Assembly: GCA_030145625.1 (NCBI GenBank) | Contig: JAQYVF010000049.1 | Location: forward strand, 1-35,217 | Origin: Desulfocapsa sp. | GTDB taxonomy: Bacteria; Desulfobacterota; Desulfobulbia; Desulfobulbales; Desulfocapsaceae | Direction of reading: 5' to 3' | Length of the DNA: 35,217 bases | Shown: piece by piece, positions 8,011 through 17,151 of the stretch | Numbering within the stretch: the stretch's first letter is position 1 | Layout: each line of letters starts with the position of its first letter | Translations under genes and position numbers: made by a program | The notes under the pieces: generated by a model | The model's input: only the letters and a program-made list of their open reading frames with translations | The model's database searches: none | What the model was told of the DNA's origin: nothing

Positions 8011-9209
8011 TTGATTGTGTTAGTGTTGTCAATCAATGCTTTTATTTCGCTTCTAGCGATCCCTAAGGCGCACATTACAAAACAGCCTTGGCTATTAAAA
8101 AGCCCACTACCTATCATAAAGATAAAACTCCATGCCACGGCCAGAGCTGATAAGATCAAGTAGTACGTTGGTATCCTTGATTTTGATCTAAAGCAACTCC
8201 AAAAAGGTGAAAGCATATAGCGCCAGTAGAACACTTGGAAAAGCAGTCCGGCAATACCCAGTTGACCAATGTACATTGCATAATATGCATCGTTCACAAA
8301 CATTGTATTACCTCTATACAACCCGTAAACTTTATCCATCCCCAGGTTGTAGTAGAGTGGTGAATAATAAGTCCCTGATGCTTGAGAACCATAAGAAGCG
8401 AGGCCTCGTCCGAACAAAATGTACCCATTCGCTAGCACCTTAGGAAGATTAATGAGGAAAGCACGTCTAGCTGTAGTATGTTCCCGGGGCATGTAATAGA
8501 GACTCACATCCTCCTCTGCCAATTTTATCACGGAAATAAGGGTGGCCGCGGCCAAAACGACAATTAGCAAAATGGAAAGAAATTTTGTCGCAACATTTTT
8601 ACCCTGCATAAAGTCATAAAACTTTTGGAAGTACAATATGACTGCAAAAGCCAGAGCAAAAAAGGCCATATGTTTGCCTTGTCCACTCGCAATGAAACCA
8701 GCAGATAGCAAACATAGAAGCAATATGTACATACCTCGCCTATTTTTATTTAAAAACAGCAAAGAAAAAAGAAACAACAGTGCTGACGAGCCGGCCATTT
8801 CCCAATTCTGGCCATAATGCCACTCGGAAAGCCCCAGGCCCAAAAGTATCCAATTGTAGAGCATGTAGGCTGCAAAGAGATACAATAAAATTGTTTTGTG
8901 CCTTGCTCTTAGTGTCGTACTCAAACCAGCACATAATACTCCAATAAGAAAAGGTTTTAGAATGGTTGTTAAATCTATAAGTATTGCTATCGTGAGATTT
9001 GAGTGAATTAGGTATGAATATGTAGCGCTAGCGAGGAAAAATATTGCAGTTTTTATGATAGGCGCACCCAAATGTTGTTTGAATGCGACAAAATAAAGCA
9101 AGAGCACCACAACCAAATACTCATTGGCAAAGGAGAAATTACCAATGGTTTGCAAAGTAACCGATGAGAGAATGATAAAAAATAATGCTGTGCTTGATTT
9201 AACCGACAT
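8007..9209 (-). CDS. Wzy-like EPS repeat-unit polymerase (integral membrane)
   Basis: This 400-residue protein is strongly hydrophobic, with about ten predicted transmembrane segments. A long, more polar stretch at about residues 235-310 contains YYMPREHTTARRAFLINLP and GRGLASYGSQ, typical of the large periplasmic loop of Wzy polymerases and O-antigen ligases. It should polymerise lipid-linked repeat units delivered by Wzx in the periplasm. Wzy proteins are poorly conserved, so the call rests on topology and context. It overlaps the downstream GT4 gene by 4 bp. Confidence 0.7.
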   Translation of the reverse strand: MSVKSSTALFFIILSSVTLQTIGNFSFANEYLVVVLLLYFVAFKQHLGAPIIKTAIFFLASATYSYLIHSNLTIAILIDLTTILKPFLIGVLCAGLSTTLRARHKTILLYLFAAYMLYNWILLGLGLSEWHYGQNWEMAGSSALLFLFSLLFLNKNRRGMYILLLCLLSAGFIASGQGKHMAFFALAFAVILYFQKFYDFMQGKNVATKFLSILLIVVLAAATLISVIKLAEEDVSLYYMPREHTTARRAFLINLPKVLANGYILFGRGLASYGSQASGTYYSPLYYNLGMDKVYGLYRGNTMFVNDAYYAMYIGQLGIAGLLFQVFYWRYMLSPFWSCFRSKSRIPTYYLILSALAVAWSFIFMIGSGLFNSQGCFVMCALGIARSEIKALIDNTNTIK

Positions 9210-9353
9210 GGAAAAATGTTACCATTTAGAATTCTTCTCTAGCGAATTTTTTGCAGTTATTCCGGCCCAGATCGATTGTTTATTCAGAGGTTGAGTCGAC
9301 ACGGCATTGGCTTGTCGCTTGGTTAACGGATGAGACAAATGTATCATTCAGCA

Positions 9354-9382
9354 AATGAATTGCCATGATGTGGCAATTCATT
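9354..9382. terminator. Strong hairpin at the end of the pyruvyltransferase gene
   Basis: The arms AATGAATTGCC (9354-9364) and GGCAATTCATT (9372-9382) form a perfect 11-bp stem with a 7-nt loop. It overlaps the stop codon of the gene at 9378-10499. No T-run follows on the minus strand, so it may be an mRNA-stabilising or attenuating hairpin rather than a classical terminator. Confidence 0.55.
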
Positions 9383-10499
9383 CCCAAGTTAAAAAAAGAT
9401 CAGCGATAATTTTCTGTAGCTCCTCACGATTCCGTAGCTCTATAGACTGCAGGTTTTCAATCAAAGAACTCGAGTAAGGAATCGAAAACGATGGTTTATT
9501 CACATCGTCCAAGTCGAGTAGAAGTTCTTCCAAACCAGCATCTTCAAAAATCCCAAGGATTTTCATCTGACTGGATTTATCGATAAACCCTATGGGTATC
9601 GCACCATATTTATAGGCAAGCAACAGAGTATGCAGGCGATTGCTGAAAACCAGTTGAGCTTGGCCATAAAGTGAAGCTGCATTCTCAAGGGTTATTAGCT
9701 CTTCGACTAAGAACACATTGTCATGCCTTTGGATTAATGCTTGATGCAGTTCATGAGCAAAATGCGCATCTGCGCCTACCTGATAGGTGATTTGTATTGA
9801 ACATCCATATTGCGTTTTCAACGCTTGGGTGAGAGCAACGATAGCATCTTTCAAATGTTCAATTTTGGAAATGTCATTTTTGTATAGCGAGGACCGGAAA
9901 GAAAACACACAATTCGATACAACTGGCGATTCCATGTCAAGCTCTTTACTCTCGACCGTATAGGCCCATGACAGATCCGGGGCAATCTTCGCACATTTCA
10001 CCCCAGCATCAAAGCACATCTTTTGGGACAAGGAGTCTCTCACATAATAATGGTCAACGAACATTGAAAGTATTCGCTCGGAAATCTTGGGAAGCAGGCC
10101 GGTAATGTGCATGGACATTCCGATTCTCACCACTTTTACATTCAACAACTTCAGTATCGCTAACAAACATGCGGCAAGCAGATTTTTTAAAGACGATTTT
10201 CCTGTGGTGTATCTGTGTTCACCAACTCCTGTTACGAGTGCGACTTTTCTGCCTGAGAAAAAACGTGTCAGGGCAGACAGAAGCATTGCCATCACAAAAG
10301 GCCATCGGGAATGACTGCTCAATCGCTCGTCTATCTTTATCCCGATTTTTTCGAGAAATATGGCAGATTTTTCGTTACGATCATCAATGAGTATCTGCCC
10401 ATAGGGCCTGATTTCTTCAAGAAGGCTTTTATATATCAACACTTCACCGGTATTGTCGAATGCCGCGGTTGTCTTATAAAAAATCAACAGTTTTTTCAT
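9378..10499 (-). CDS. Polysaccharide pyruvyltransferase family protein (first copy)
   Basis: This 373-residue protein belongs to the CsaB/WcaK family, which transfers pyruvate from phosphoenolpyruvate to form ketals on sugars. Visible features are the N-terminal TTAAFDNTGEVLIYKSLLEE, the central region ALVTGVGEHRYTTG, a YYVRDSLSQKMCFDAGV segment and the C-terminal signature FSNRLHTLLLAYKYGAIPIGF. It follows the FrhB-like gene with a 3-nt gap, forming the first of two such pairs in the locus. A strong hairpin covers its stop codon. The sugar it modifies is unknown. Confidence 0.82.
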   Translation of the reverse strand: MKKLLIFYKTTAAFDNTGEVLIYKSLLEEIRPYGQILIDDRNEKSAIFLEKIGIKIDERLSSHSRWPFVMAMLLSALTRFFSGRKVALVTGVGEHRYTTGKSSLKNLLAACLLAILKLLNVKVVRIGMSMHITGLLPKISERILSMFVDHYYVRDSLSQKMCFDAGVKCAKIAPDLSWAYTVESKELDMESPVVSNCVFSFRSSLYKNDISKIEHLKDAIVALTQALKTQYGCSIQITYQVGADAHFAHELHQALIQRHDNVFLVEELITLENAASLYGQAQLVFSNRLHTLLLAYKYGAIPIGFIDKSSQMKILGIFEDAGLEELLLDLDDVNKPSFSIPYSSSLIENLQSIELRNREELQKIIADLFLTWE

Positions 10500-10502
10500 T
10501 AG

Positions 10503-11696
10503 CTATTTCCAATGCTTCCACAGAAGAGCCCGTTTGCCCCAGTTACGGACTTGCCTCTGCATCTTTGCCTTTCTTCCGAATAACAATTTTGTTTTTGCAA
10601 AGGAGGCAAAGTCACCTTCATACGCTTGGTCATAGATACCTTCTCTTGATTCTGGATGGTTGACTGGTCTCGATAAATGTGCTTGTGTCTTCAGAGCTAC
10701 ACTGATATCCGACTCAAAAAAGGCAACATTTTTGAGAGCAGCAAACAGATCCACACCCTTTTGAGAATTAATCAGCAGCAGAGAAACACCCTTTCCCGTT
10801 TTCTTAATCTCTTTCACTTGCTTTTTCACACCCCAAAAATCGCCCAAGGTAATATCTCCTTGGCGCTTGATGGAGGCAAAATTACAACGATAACATGAAG
10901 GCCGTAGGGTGTTGTTCTTCCAAAAACCGGAAAAATATGGGCTTTCCCAGGCGTCATCGTATTCAGTGCCACTCTTCAGCCATTCGATTTTAGCGTCATA
11001 TCCCCAACCAAAACGATCCTTGTTTCGATATGAGAAGGATTTTATCTTATCACCCTTTTGCTTTTCCCTCCAGCTGATCTCACGTTTAAATAAGTTATTG
11101 CTTGGAGTTCCATGACAAATGTTGTCGGAGGTGATTAACTTCTGGTAGTCCTTACGTAAAAAACGTCGCAGACCTCCAATTTGACATGGTGTACCCGTAT
11201 AGTACACAAGAGTCCCGGACTTGAGCAGTTTTCGAACCTCTGAAAATGTATTCCGAGGATCACTTTGCGCATATTTGGATCCTGTGAATTTTTGACATTC
11301 TTCCAGATTCTCTGCCATTGAATGATAAAGATTCCATTTTGCATCATATGCAACGCCAAAGACCACCCCGCCACGTTGTATCACCTCTGTGGCAATAGCC
11401 AGAAAGATACCACCCGAAGTCGCCTGTGCCCTTTTTGTGGGGTCCTCGATCCAAGCCGCCAAGACTCTCAATGGTTTCTCTTGGTCTTGAGGAAGAACAT
11501 CGATCATGGGGCAGGCCCGAATGCACAGTCCACATTCAGTGCAATTTTGTTCATTCACCACTGGGTACAAAAATCCCTCTTGATCCAGTTTCATTGCTAT
11601 TGCCTCATGTTTGCATGACTGTTCACAAGCTGTGCAGCCAAAACAGAACTCTGGGTTAATGGTACCTTTAGCGAAAATAGGGAGATTCGTTTTCAT
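10503..11696 (-). CDS. FrhB-like ferredoxin/F420-hydrogenase beta-family protein (first copy)
   Basis: This 397-residue protein starts with a 2x[4Fe-4S] ferredoxin domain: Cys18, 21, 24, 28 and Cys52, 55, 58, 62. The FrhB/FdhB-type region follows, with ATSGGIFLAIATEV near residue 93, YYTGTPCQIGGLRRFL near 165 and CYRCNFASIKRQGDITLGDFWG near 258. Such proteins are common in polysaccharide loci next to WcaK-type pyruvyltransferases. A flavin-dependent redox step on a sugar nucleotide or lipid-linked sugar is a reasonable inference, but no reaction is established here. It is cotranscribed with the gene at 9378-10499. Confidence 0.85.
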   Translation of the reverse strand: MKTNLPIFAKGTINPEFCFGCTACEQSCKHEAIAMKLDQEGFLYPVVNEQNCTECGLCIRACPMIDVLPQDQEKPLRVLAAWIEDPTKRAQATSGGIFLAIATEVIQRGGVVFGVAYDAKWNLYHSMAENLEECQKFTGSKYAQSDPRNTFSEVRKLLKSGTLVYYTGTPCQIGGLRRFLRKDYQKLITSDNICHGTPSNNLFKREISWREKQKGDKIKSFSYRNKDRFGWGYDAKIEWLKSGTEYDDAWESPYFSGFWKNNTLRPSCYRCNFASIKRQGDITLGDFWGVKKQVKEIKKTGKGVSLLLINSQKGVDLFAALKNVAFFESDISVALKTQAHLSRPVNHPESREGIYDQAYEGDFASFAKTKLLFGRKAKMQRQVRNWGKRALLWKHWK

Positions 11697-11740
11697 AAAT
11701 TGAGTTTCTTGGTAAAATTTGCAGCAAGAGGGAAACGGGA

Positions 11741-12238
11741 TTAGGTAAGACCAACCTGACAGGCACTACCACTGTGGCTGATTTTTCTGGCAGGAATTCC
11801 AGCCCAAATTTCGTTATTCCCTGTTGAGTTCAGCAGTACAGAATTTGCACCTATTACAGAATTCTCACCAACAACGAGCATGTCTCCCGTGCATAAGATT
11901 TTTGCACCTGCACAAAGGATTGCGCCATTCTGGATTACAATCTTGATTTTTCTATGTCGGTGTATATGTACATCTCCTCTACCAATTGTTACTCCTTGGT
12001 AAATTCTGACATCATCACCAATCACTGTTGAATTGTGAACCACTAATCCATTGGCCCAATGAGCTAATACGAGCCCTGAACCAATTCGCACAGATAACGG
12101 TATTTCTACGCCAATCAATTTGAGAAACAAGTATGACACTTTTTTCAGCCCACAAATGTTTCTCATCCACAAAATCAGTCTTATGAATTTGTCTCTCATA
12201 AGTTTAGTTATGCTCCCGCCGGGTAGTTTGTATGTCAA
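11741..12238 (-). CDS. Hexapeptide-repeat acyltransferase (CysE/WcaB-like)
   Basis: This protein of up to 165 residues has a left-handed beta-helix pattern: SVRIGSGLVLAHWANGLVVH, STVIGDDVRIYQGVTIG, GAKILCTGDMLVVGENSVIG, and the terminal WAGIPARKI. This matches serine-acetyltransferase-like enzymes of EPS loci, which O-acetylate sugars with acetyl-CoA. The longest frame begins at a TTG (12238). An ATG at 12199 would give 152 residues and still keep the whole acyltransferase core. It lies between the FrhB and sulfotransferase genes in the same operon. Confidence 0.83.
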   Translation of the reverse strand: MTYKLPGGSITKLMRDKFIRLILWMRNICGLKKVSYLFLKLIGVEIPLSVRIGSGLVLAHWANGLVVHNSTVIGDDVRIYQGVTIGRGDVHIHRHRKIKIVIQNGAILCAGAKILCTGDMLVVGENSVIGANSVLLNSTGNNEIWAGIPARKISHSGSACQVGLT

Positions 12239-12252
12239 ATAATTGCAAATAA

Positions 12253-13035
12253 TTAAACAAGATACGCTAGCTCTTTTAATATCTCGGGTGCACGAGGTTC
12301 TCGCAGTAGCTCTTCAACTCGCTCTTTATATTCAGGCTTCTTCCATTTTCCAATTGAATCTTTCATCAACAGTTGTGTCTGGGCAGTGTCGACACGGCTA
12401 CTCCGTCGCATGGTTGCATGTTCATGCCAGTTGAAAAGATGCGAATGTGTCTCTACCTCAAGAAAAGAACACATATCGTTGATTGTCGGTTCAAAGTCCA
12501 GCACAAGGTCTTCATATTTGACAGTATGGACATTTGGATGATTTTTCAATACGAGCCCTGCTGACACGTCTTTGACCCACCTTTCCGGAGAAACCCAATA
12601 CGCATCCGGCGCACGTGGATGCCTGGAAAGCACCACATCTCGGCCATCGCGCACGATATGAATAATCTTCACATTATTGTTAAAATGCTTCAATATTTTT
12701 AAAAAAAACAAGACATTCTTTGGAGTTTTTTCACACCAGCGATTGCATGACTTTGGGATTTGTTTATCCAAAAAATAGTAAAGACGCGCGGTTCTACGTG
12801 CACCGAGATATCCTGAACGGGAATAGGGCGTCGGAAAAAATGAATGAGTTTCATGCTCAAATGTGTAAATCTCTGGGTGCGAAGAAAGAACAGACAACAA
12901 CAACGTCGTACCAGAACGACCACAGCCACCAATGATAATCGGTGGCTGTTTTAATTGTTTTTTAAATGCAGGGCCATTCAAAATAAAATTTTTGACACAC
13001 CTTGCAGCTTTTAACAGCGAATTGTTTTTCTTCAT
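12253..13035 (-). CDS. PAPS-dependent sulfotransferase
   Basis: This 260-residue protein has the 5'-phosphosulfate-binding loop GGCGRSGTTLL at about 36-46. The 3'-phosphate-binding motif IVRDGRDVVLS lies near 128-137, with WCEKTPKN at 100-107. It should transfer sulfate from PAPS to a sugar hydroxyl or another small acceptor in the cytoplasm. Together with the pyruvyl- and acetyltransferases it suggests an acidic, decorated polysaccharide. The N-terminus lacks a membrane anchor. The acceptor is unknown. Confidence 0.9.
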   Translation of the reverse strand: MKKNNSLLKAARCVKNFILNGPAFKKQLKQPPIIIGGCGRSGTTLLLSVLSSHPEIYTFEHETHSFFPTPYSRSGYLGARRTARLYYFLDKQIPKSCNRWCEKTPKNVLFFLKILKHFNNNVKIIHIVRDGRDVVLSRHPRAPDAYWVSPERWVKDVSAGLVLKNHPNVHTVKYEDLVLDFEPTINDMCSFLEVETHSHLFNWHEHATMRRSSRVDTAQTQLLMKDSIGKWKKPEYKERVEELLREPRAPEILKELAYLV

Positions 13036-13247
13036 AAGAAAACCTTACTTTGCGCAAGAGATTCTTCATCCATCCTATGCGCTATTTGTTTAGTGTTGTA
13101 ATTTAATAATTGTTTTGCTCTTAAGGCAGAATTAGTGATTGGGAAGGGAATGGTCTCAATCCCGACCACCTTGTCCGTAATGTCAGTTCGAAGCGAAAAG
13201 ACGAGCCTTAAGGCGCCCAATCGTAGACAGTAACAATTGCCGTTCAA
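13032..13247 (-). CDS. Doubtful small ORF between flippase and sulfotransferase
   Basis: This 71-codon frame starts at a TTG, overlaps the 3' end of the flippase gene and overlaps the sulfotransferase start by 4 bp. The part outside the flippase (about 13032-13182) reads like protein, with GIETIPFPITNSALRAKQLL and NYNTKQIAHRMDEESLAQSK. That stretch has no close stop, although about 150 bp would otherwise be empty. I do not recognise the family. It may be a small coupled gene, or the tail of a gene whose front was lost. Confidence 0.3.
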   Translation of the reverse strand: MNGNCYCLRLGALRLVFSLRTDITDKVVGIETIPFPITNSALRAKQLLNYNTKQIAHRMDEESLAQSKVFL

Positions 13248-14715
13248 ATGACGAAAAAATGACTGTCCATGACGATAATGCTATAATTATACACCCCGTC
13301 ATCGTTGTAATTACAATTCTTATTAGACTTTCTTCAAAACCTGATGCTACCCAACAGGCTCCTCCAAAGCTCAACGCAAAAACCATAATAGCAGGGAAAA
13401 ATACTTGCCTAAAAAATAGTGCTATGTCCACATCACACAGAACCTTGGCATGGTAGAGTCGTCCCATGCCAAGCAACAGCTCAGCAAAAACGATTGTAAA
13501 GAGAGCCAGATAGACACTAAATTTATAATAGAGAAGAATGGCTGCGATTGGCAGAACAAGCAATTGGACAGTCGTCATAAATCGCTGATACCTGCCAATT
13601 TCCCCTGTGGCATGAATCAAAGGCTGAAATGGTTTTGTGAGTCCTCTCAATACAGGCGTAATCAGAATGATCCGGCAGAACCAAACGGAATATTCAGGCG
13701 GATTTTTTAGCCAAATCTCTAAGACGCTTTCCATTTCAATCCAAAGCGGAACAGCTAGCGCCAACACTAAGAGATAGCTTACCTTTGATATACTAAAAAC
13801 CAGACGTATAGCATCCTTATGACGACCTTCGCCCATTCGACTGACCGTTTGAGGGCTTGCTGCCTTAATGAGAACAGCACTCAGATATTTCGTCTGCCCA
13901 CTCACTTGCCGTGCAATGCCGTATGCTGCATTAATACGGACTCCGAAAAAATAATTGAAAATTATGGCCAGGCCTTGACCTTGAAGCACATCACTTAGTG
14001 CAGTCATCGATGTCCATCCTGTAAATGCAAGCATTTGTTTGAATTCTCCCGAACGGATAGAACGAAAATGCACTTTGACTTCACTGAAATTCATATGACA
14101 ATACAGACGCTTAGCCACCAAAACAAAAAACATCAGTAAAGCCATCAATAATCCGTAGGCCTTCAGTCGATCAAAGGGCTGAAATACCAGAATAATTGCA
14201 ATTCCCAGCTTTGCTGCAGATTCGGCAATGCCTACAAAAGCGAGAATCGCCATTCGTTCGTGCGCAGTGATGGCCGCTTCATAGGGTACAGAAGATATGG
14301 AGAACAATGTGGCTAATGCCATCGCATGATAAATGAATTTCGCAGCAGCTATGCGTTCCGATTGAATGTTCAGTACACTCTCAAAAAGTGGAACTGCTGC
14401 AATTTCCAGAACAATGAAAATCAGAATCCCCAGTAGAATGTGCAATAGAATGCTAGTACTAAAAACCCGCTGCAAGGCCTCAACATCCCCTCTGCCCATT
14501 TCAAAGGAAAGATGCCTCTGAGTGGAAGCAGCCATTGCCATATTCATGAAAGAAAGAATCCCGATCGTGCCAGCTACTAGTTGGAAAATTCCAAAATCGT
14601 CCACACCCAGAGCCTGCAGTACCAGACGTGTTGAAAAAAGAGCAAGACCTATCGAACACAGCATTTTAAAGGCTAAAATGCCTGTATTGAACATGATTCG
14701 ATCTTTTGGTTGCAT
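13183..14715 (-). CDS. Wzx-type flippase (MATE-like polysaccharide transporter)
   Basis: This protein of about 510 residues has 12 or more hydrophobic segments, with the N-terminal pattern MFNTGILAFKMLCSIGLALF and LGVDDFGIFQLVAGTIGILSF typical of PST/Wzx flippases. It should flip undecaprenol-linked repeat units across the inner membrane to the Wzy polymerase. The frame can be extended to a TTG at 14757, but the ATG at 14715 (MQPKDRIMF) is a more usual start. It lies 67 bp after the GT4 gene at 14783 in the same operon. Confidence 0.88.
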   Translation of the reverse strand: MQPKDRIMFNTGILAFKMLCSIGLALFSTRLVLQALGVDDFGIFQLVAGTIGILSFMNMAMAASTQRHLSFEMGRGDVEALQRVFSTSILLHILLGILIFIVLEIAAVPLFESVLNIQSERIAAAKFIYHAMALATLFSISSVPYEAAITAHERMAILAFVGIAESAAKLGIAIILVFQPFDRLKAYGLLMALLMFFVLVAKRLYCHMNFSEVKVHFRSIRSGEFKQMLAFTGWTSMTALSDVLQGQGLAIIFNYFFGVRINAAYGIARQVSGQTKYLSAVLIKAASPQTVSRMGEGRHKDAIRLVFSISKVSYLLVLALAVPLWIEMESVLEIWLKNPPEYSVWFCRIILITPVLRGLTKPFQPLIHATGEIGRYQRFMTTVQLLVLPIAAILLYYKFSVYLALFTIVFAELLLGMGRLYHAKVLCDVDIALFFRQVFFPAIMVFALSFGGACWVASGFEESLIRIVITTMTGCIIIALSSWTVIFSSFERQLLLSTIGRLKARLFASN

Positions 14716-14782
14716 AAAAATAATTACCTTGCCTTGTTTGCGATGCCTTGCAACCAACCAGCAATTGTTTTCGATTTTGGGA

Positions 14783-15949
14783 CTAGCCTTTGCTTGTCTT
14801 GGTTAAACCGATATTCTGCAGGAATACCTTCCCCAACTCAACCCAACTGAACTGCGTTTTGATATATCTTGAACGATGTTCTCGTTGCTGTGGATTAAGT
14901 GTTTCACTTTTCAAAATTCTCAGGATTATTTCTACCCATCTATGCACATCTAATTCGACACATACACCGTATTCCGGTTTTGTTAAAATAGCCAAAGGGC
15001 CAGCTTCCGGTGTCGAAATAACAGGGCAACCCCAGTACAAGGCCTCCAGCATCACCATTCCGTATATTTCGTAGTTGGTTGGCAACAAAAATGCATCGGC
15101 CTTTTTATAAAGAATATGACTCTCAGAATTTTCGATCCGGTTCAGGTGTAACACGGAAACACCAAGGCCTATTTCATCAATCCACAACTTCAGTTCAGAC
15201 TCTTGTGGCCCTTGGCCAACAATTAGCAAGCCAACGGACAGGCCAGTATCCTTTAAGCCCGCCAATACTTGGAGTAGGAATTTTGGATTTCGGCGTGGTT
15301 CAATTTTCCCTATATAAAGCAAGAGAGTGTCGAATTGGGCCTTGAACGTTGCGATTAGATCGGAAAGTTCACTATTGTCTTTTGTCTCAGGAACATCCAG
15401 CCCAATTGGGAAAAGCTTGATAGCGGAATACCCTTTGTTTAGAAGATAGTCTCGAGCTATCGGAGTCTTGGCAAAAATATAATCCGCATTCTGGATAATC
15501 GTTTTCTTAAAGAGAAAGTCAAACGCTTTCTGGAACAATCGTTTGTATCCTCTATAGTGCTGATACATACCTTGGATGAAGATCGTCGGTGTCCCTGCAC
15601 GCTTGGCCGATTTCAGTAGAAGCGGGGTCATCAATTGAGAATCACCTCCTACTTGCACGAAAGAATAGTCTGAATGAGTCACCAGTTTGACCAAACCTGG
15701 GAAGTAGACGATTTCCCTGAAAAGCTGAACACCCTTCACAGGAATTGCACGCAACTCACAGTCTCCGGCTCTGTGAATGACCGTTAGTTCACTAATACCT
15801 CGAAAATTGGCATAGAAGTCTACATTCCAGCCCAACTCCATCATCCCCTTTGCCTGCCCAATCGCTTGGACATTATAGGATGATGGATCTACAAGAGCGG
15901 ATCCGGTCTGAACGATAGCTGCAACTGGATTTGAATTCAATAGAACCAT
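14783..15949 (-). CDS. GT4-family glycosyltransferase
   Basis: This retaining GT-B glycosyltransferase of about 388 residues includes YIGKIEPRRNPKFLLQVL at the start of the donor domain. LIVGQGPQESEL and the E-x7-E motif EIYGMVMLE near the C-terminus also support the call. The longest frame reaches an ATG at 16006, but that would overlap the FrhB gene by 70 bp. The ATG at 15949 (MVLLNSNPVAAIV) is preferred, since it gives a normal N-terminus and an overlap of only 13 bp. It assembles the EPS repeat unit; its sugar donor is unknown. Confidence 0.87.
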   Translation of the reverse strand: MVLLNSNPVAAIVQTGSALVDPSSYNVQAIGQAKGMMELGWNVDFYANFRGISELTVIHRAGDCELRAIPVKGVQLFREIVYFPGLVKLVTHSDYSFVQVGGDSQLMTPLLLKSAKRAGTPTIFIQGMYQHYRGYKRLFQKAFDFLFKKTIIQNADYIFAKTPIARDYLLNKGYSAIKLFPIGLDVPETKDNSELSDLIATFKAQFDTLLLYIGKIEPRRNPKFLLQVLAGLKDTGLSVGLLIVGQGPQESELKLWIDEIGLGVSVLHLNRIENSESHILYKKADAFLLPTNYEIYGMVMLEALYWGCPVISTPEAGPLAILTKPEYGVCVELDVHRWVEIILRILKSETLNPQQREHRSRYIKTQFSWVELGKVFLQNIGLTKTSKG

Positions 15950-17151
15950 CGTCCGATCAAGCCTTGGAGGGTATAGCTGAACCAGTAGCGTGCTCCTTTC
16001 AACCATTGTACTTTTGAAATTGGCATGTCATATTTTGGAACTTTTCTGCCAATCAGTCTTTCGAATTTCAAAGAGAATGGAACGGTGATATTCCTGTTCT
16101 TAAGCATCATTTTTTGGGAACGGTTCACATCGGCACTCGGTATGTTCTGCAATAGAATGTATTCATCAGTCTGCGCTTGCTGCAAGTATTTATCGAATAA
16201 AGGATTGCGGACAACAAGTGAATTCACACCTATTTCATTAAAATAAGGCGCCAAATGAATATCTCCGAAGGAAACATCGGCCAACATCCCATAGTGATCA
16301 ATGCAGAAAGAACAGCGTCTCGGCTTGAAATAGCTCCGAAGTTTCCCATAATACTGAACGAACGGTTCCGAAATAGCTCTATCCTCTGTGATGATTTTCA
16401 TAGAACCCAGGCAACCATCATCGCGGAAGGAAAACGATTTTACATCCTTTGGATCAACATTACGTTTCTTCAGCAAGAAGTCCAGGCCGTTGAAATTTCG
16501 GTTTGAACTGCAATATATGGCGAAATATCCAACCACTTTTTCTCGAAATTTCTTGTTCAGAGCTTCAGTCTTGCGCATGCCTGCAATATGACATGGAAGT
16601 CCAACTATTAGGACTTTACCGGGAAACGACATCACTTCCCGTACCATCCCATTCAATGAAACAGGACAATACTTCGAACTCTTGGCCGCAAGGATGTCAT
16701 CTCGGGTGGTAGCAATGAATGATTGCGTTCTGAGTGGATTCGACTCAGAAAACCTGGTAACGACTGCTCCATCGATAATCTTCTTGTCAAGCAGGTAGAT
16801 CAGGAAGTGACTCAGGAGCCCTCCCGACGCCGAGTGATACCGAATCTCATGTTCATTGCTCCAGCCTGTGTAACAGGACACATAAGGGCCAATATACGGA
16901 TCAACACTGGGTGCAGTCCCGAAATACTGTCGAGACTTGGCTTGGAAATCAACACCATGCCCTGGGCACACTCTGCTACAAAGATTACATCCCTTATCAT
17001 TGATACAGCTAACCGGATCGACTTGAGGAACGTTGAGTGCATGCTTCTCAACGAACCGGATTGCATGCGATGGACATGCATCCTCGCAAACGCCACAACC
17101 CAGACACAATCCATTGTCAACAACCCATTTAATGGATGGTTTATTCTTCAT
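15937..17151 (-). CDS. FrhB-like ferredoxin/F420-hydrogenase beta-family protein (second copy)
   Basis: This 404-residue protein has two Fe-S cluster motifs: Cys16, 19, 22, 26 and Cys49, 55, 58, 62. The second has an enlarged first spacing (C-x5-C) with CINDKGCNLCSRVCPGHG. The FrhB region follows, with SASGGLLSHFLIYLL near 106, KVLIVGLPCHIAGMRK and CSFCIDHYGMLADVSFGDIHL. It overlaps the upstream pyruvyltransferase gene by 4 bp (17148-17151), so the two are translationally coupled. It is clearly diverged from the copy at 10503-11696. Its reaction is unknown; a redox role in sugar modification is inferred. Confidence 0.85.
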   Translation of the reverse strand: MKNKPSIKWVVDNGLCLGCGVCEDACPSHAIRFVEKHALNVPQVDPVSCINDKGCNLCSRVCPGHGVDFQAKSRQYFGTAPSVDPYIGPYVSCYTGWSNEHEIRYHSASGGLLSHFLIYLLDKKIIDGAVVTRFSESNPLRTQSFIATTRDDILAAKSSKYCPVSLNGMVREVMSFPGKVLIVGLPCHIAGMRKTEALNKKFREKVVGYFAIYCSSNRNFNGLDFLLKKRNVDPKDVKSFSFRDDGCLGSMKIITEDRAISEPFVQYYGKLRSYFKPRRCSFCIDHYGMLADVSFGDIHLAPYFNEIGVNSLVVRNPLFDKYLQQAQTDEYILLQNIPSADVNRSQKMMLKNRNITVPFSLKFERLIGRKVPKYDMPISKVQWLKGARYWFSYTLQGLIGRWFY

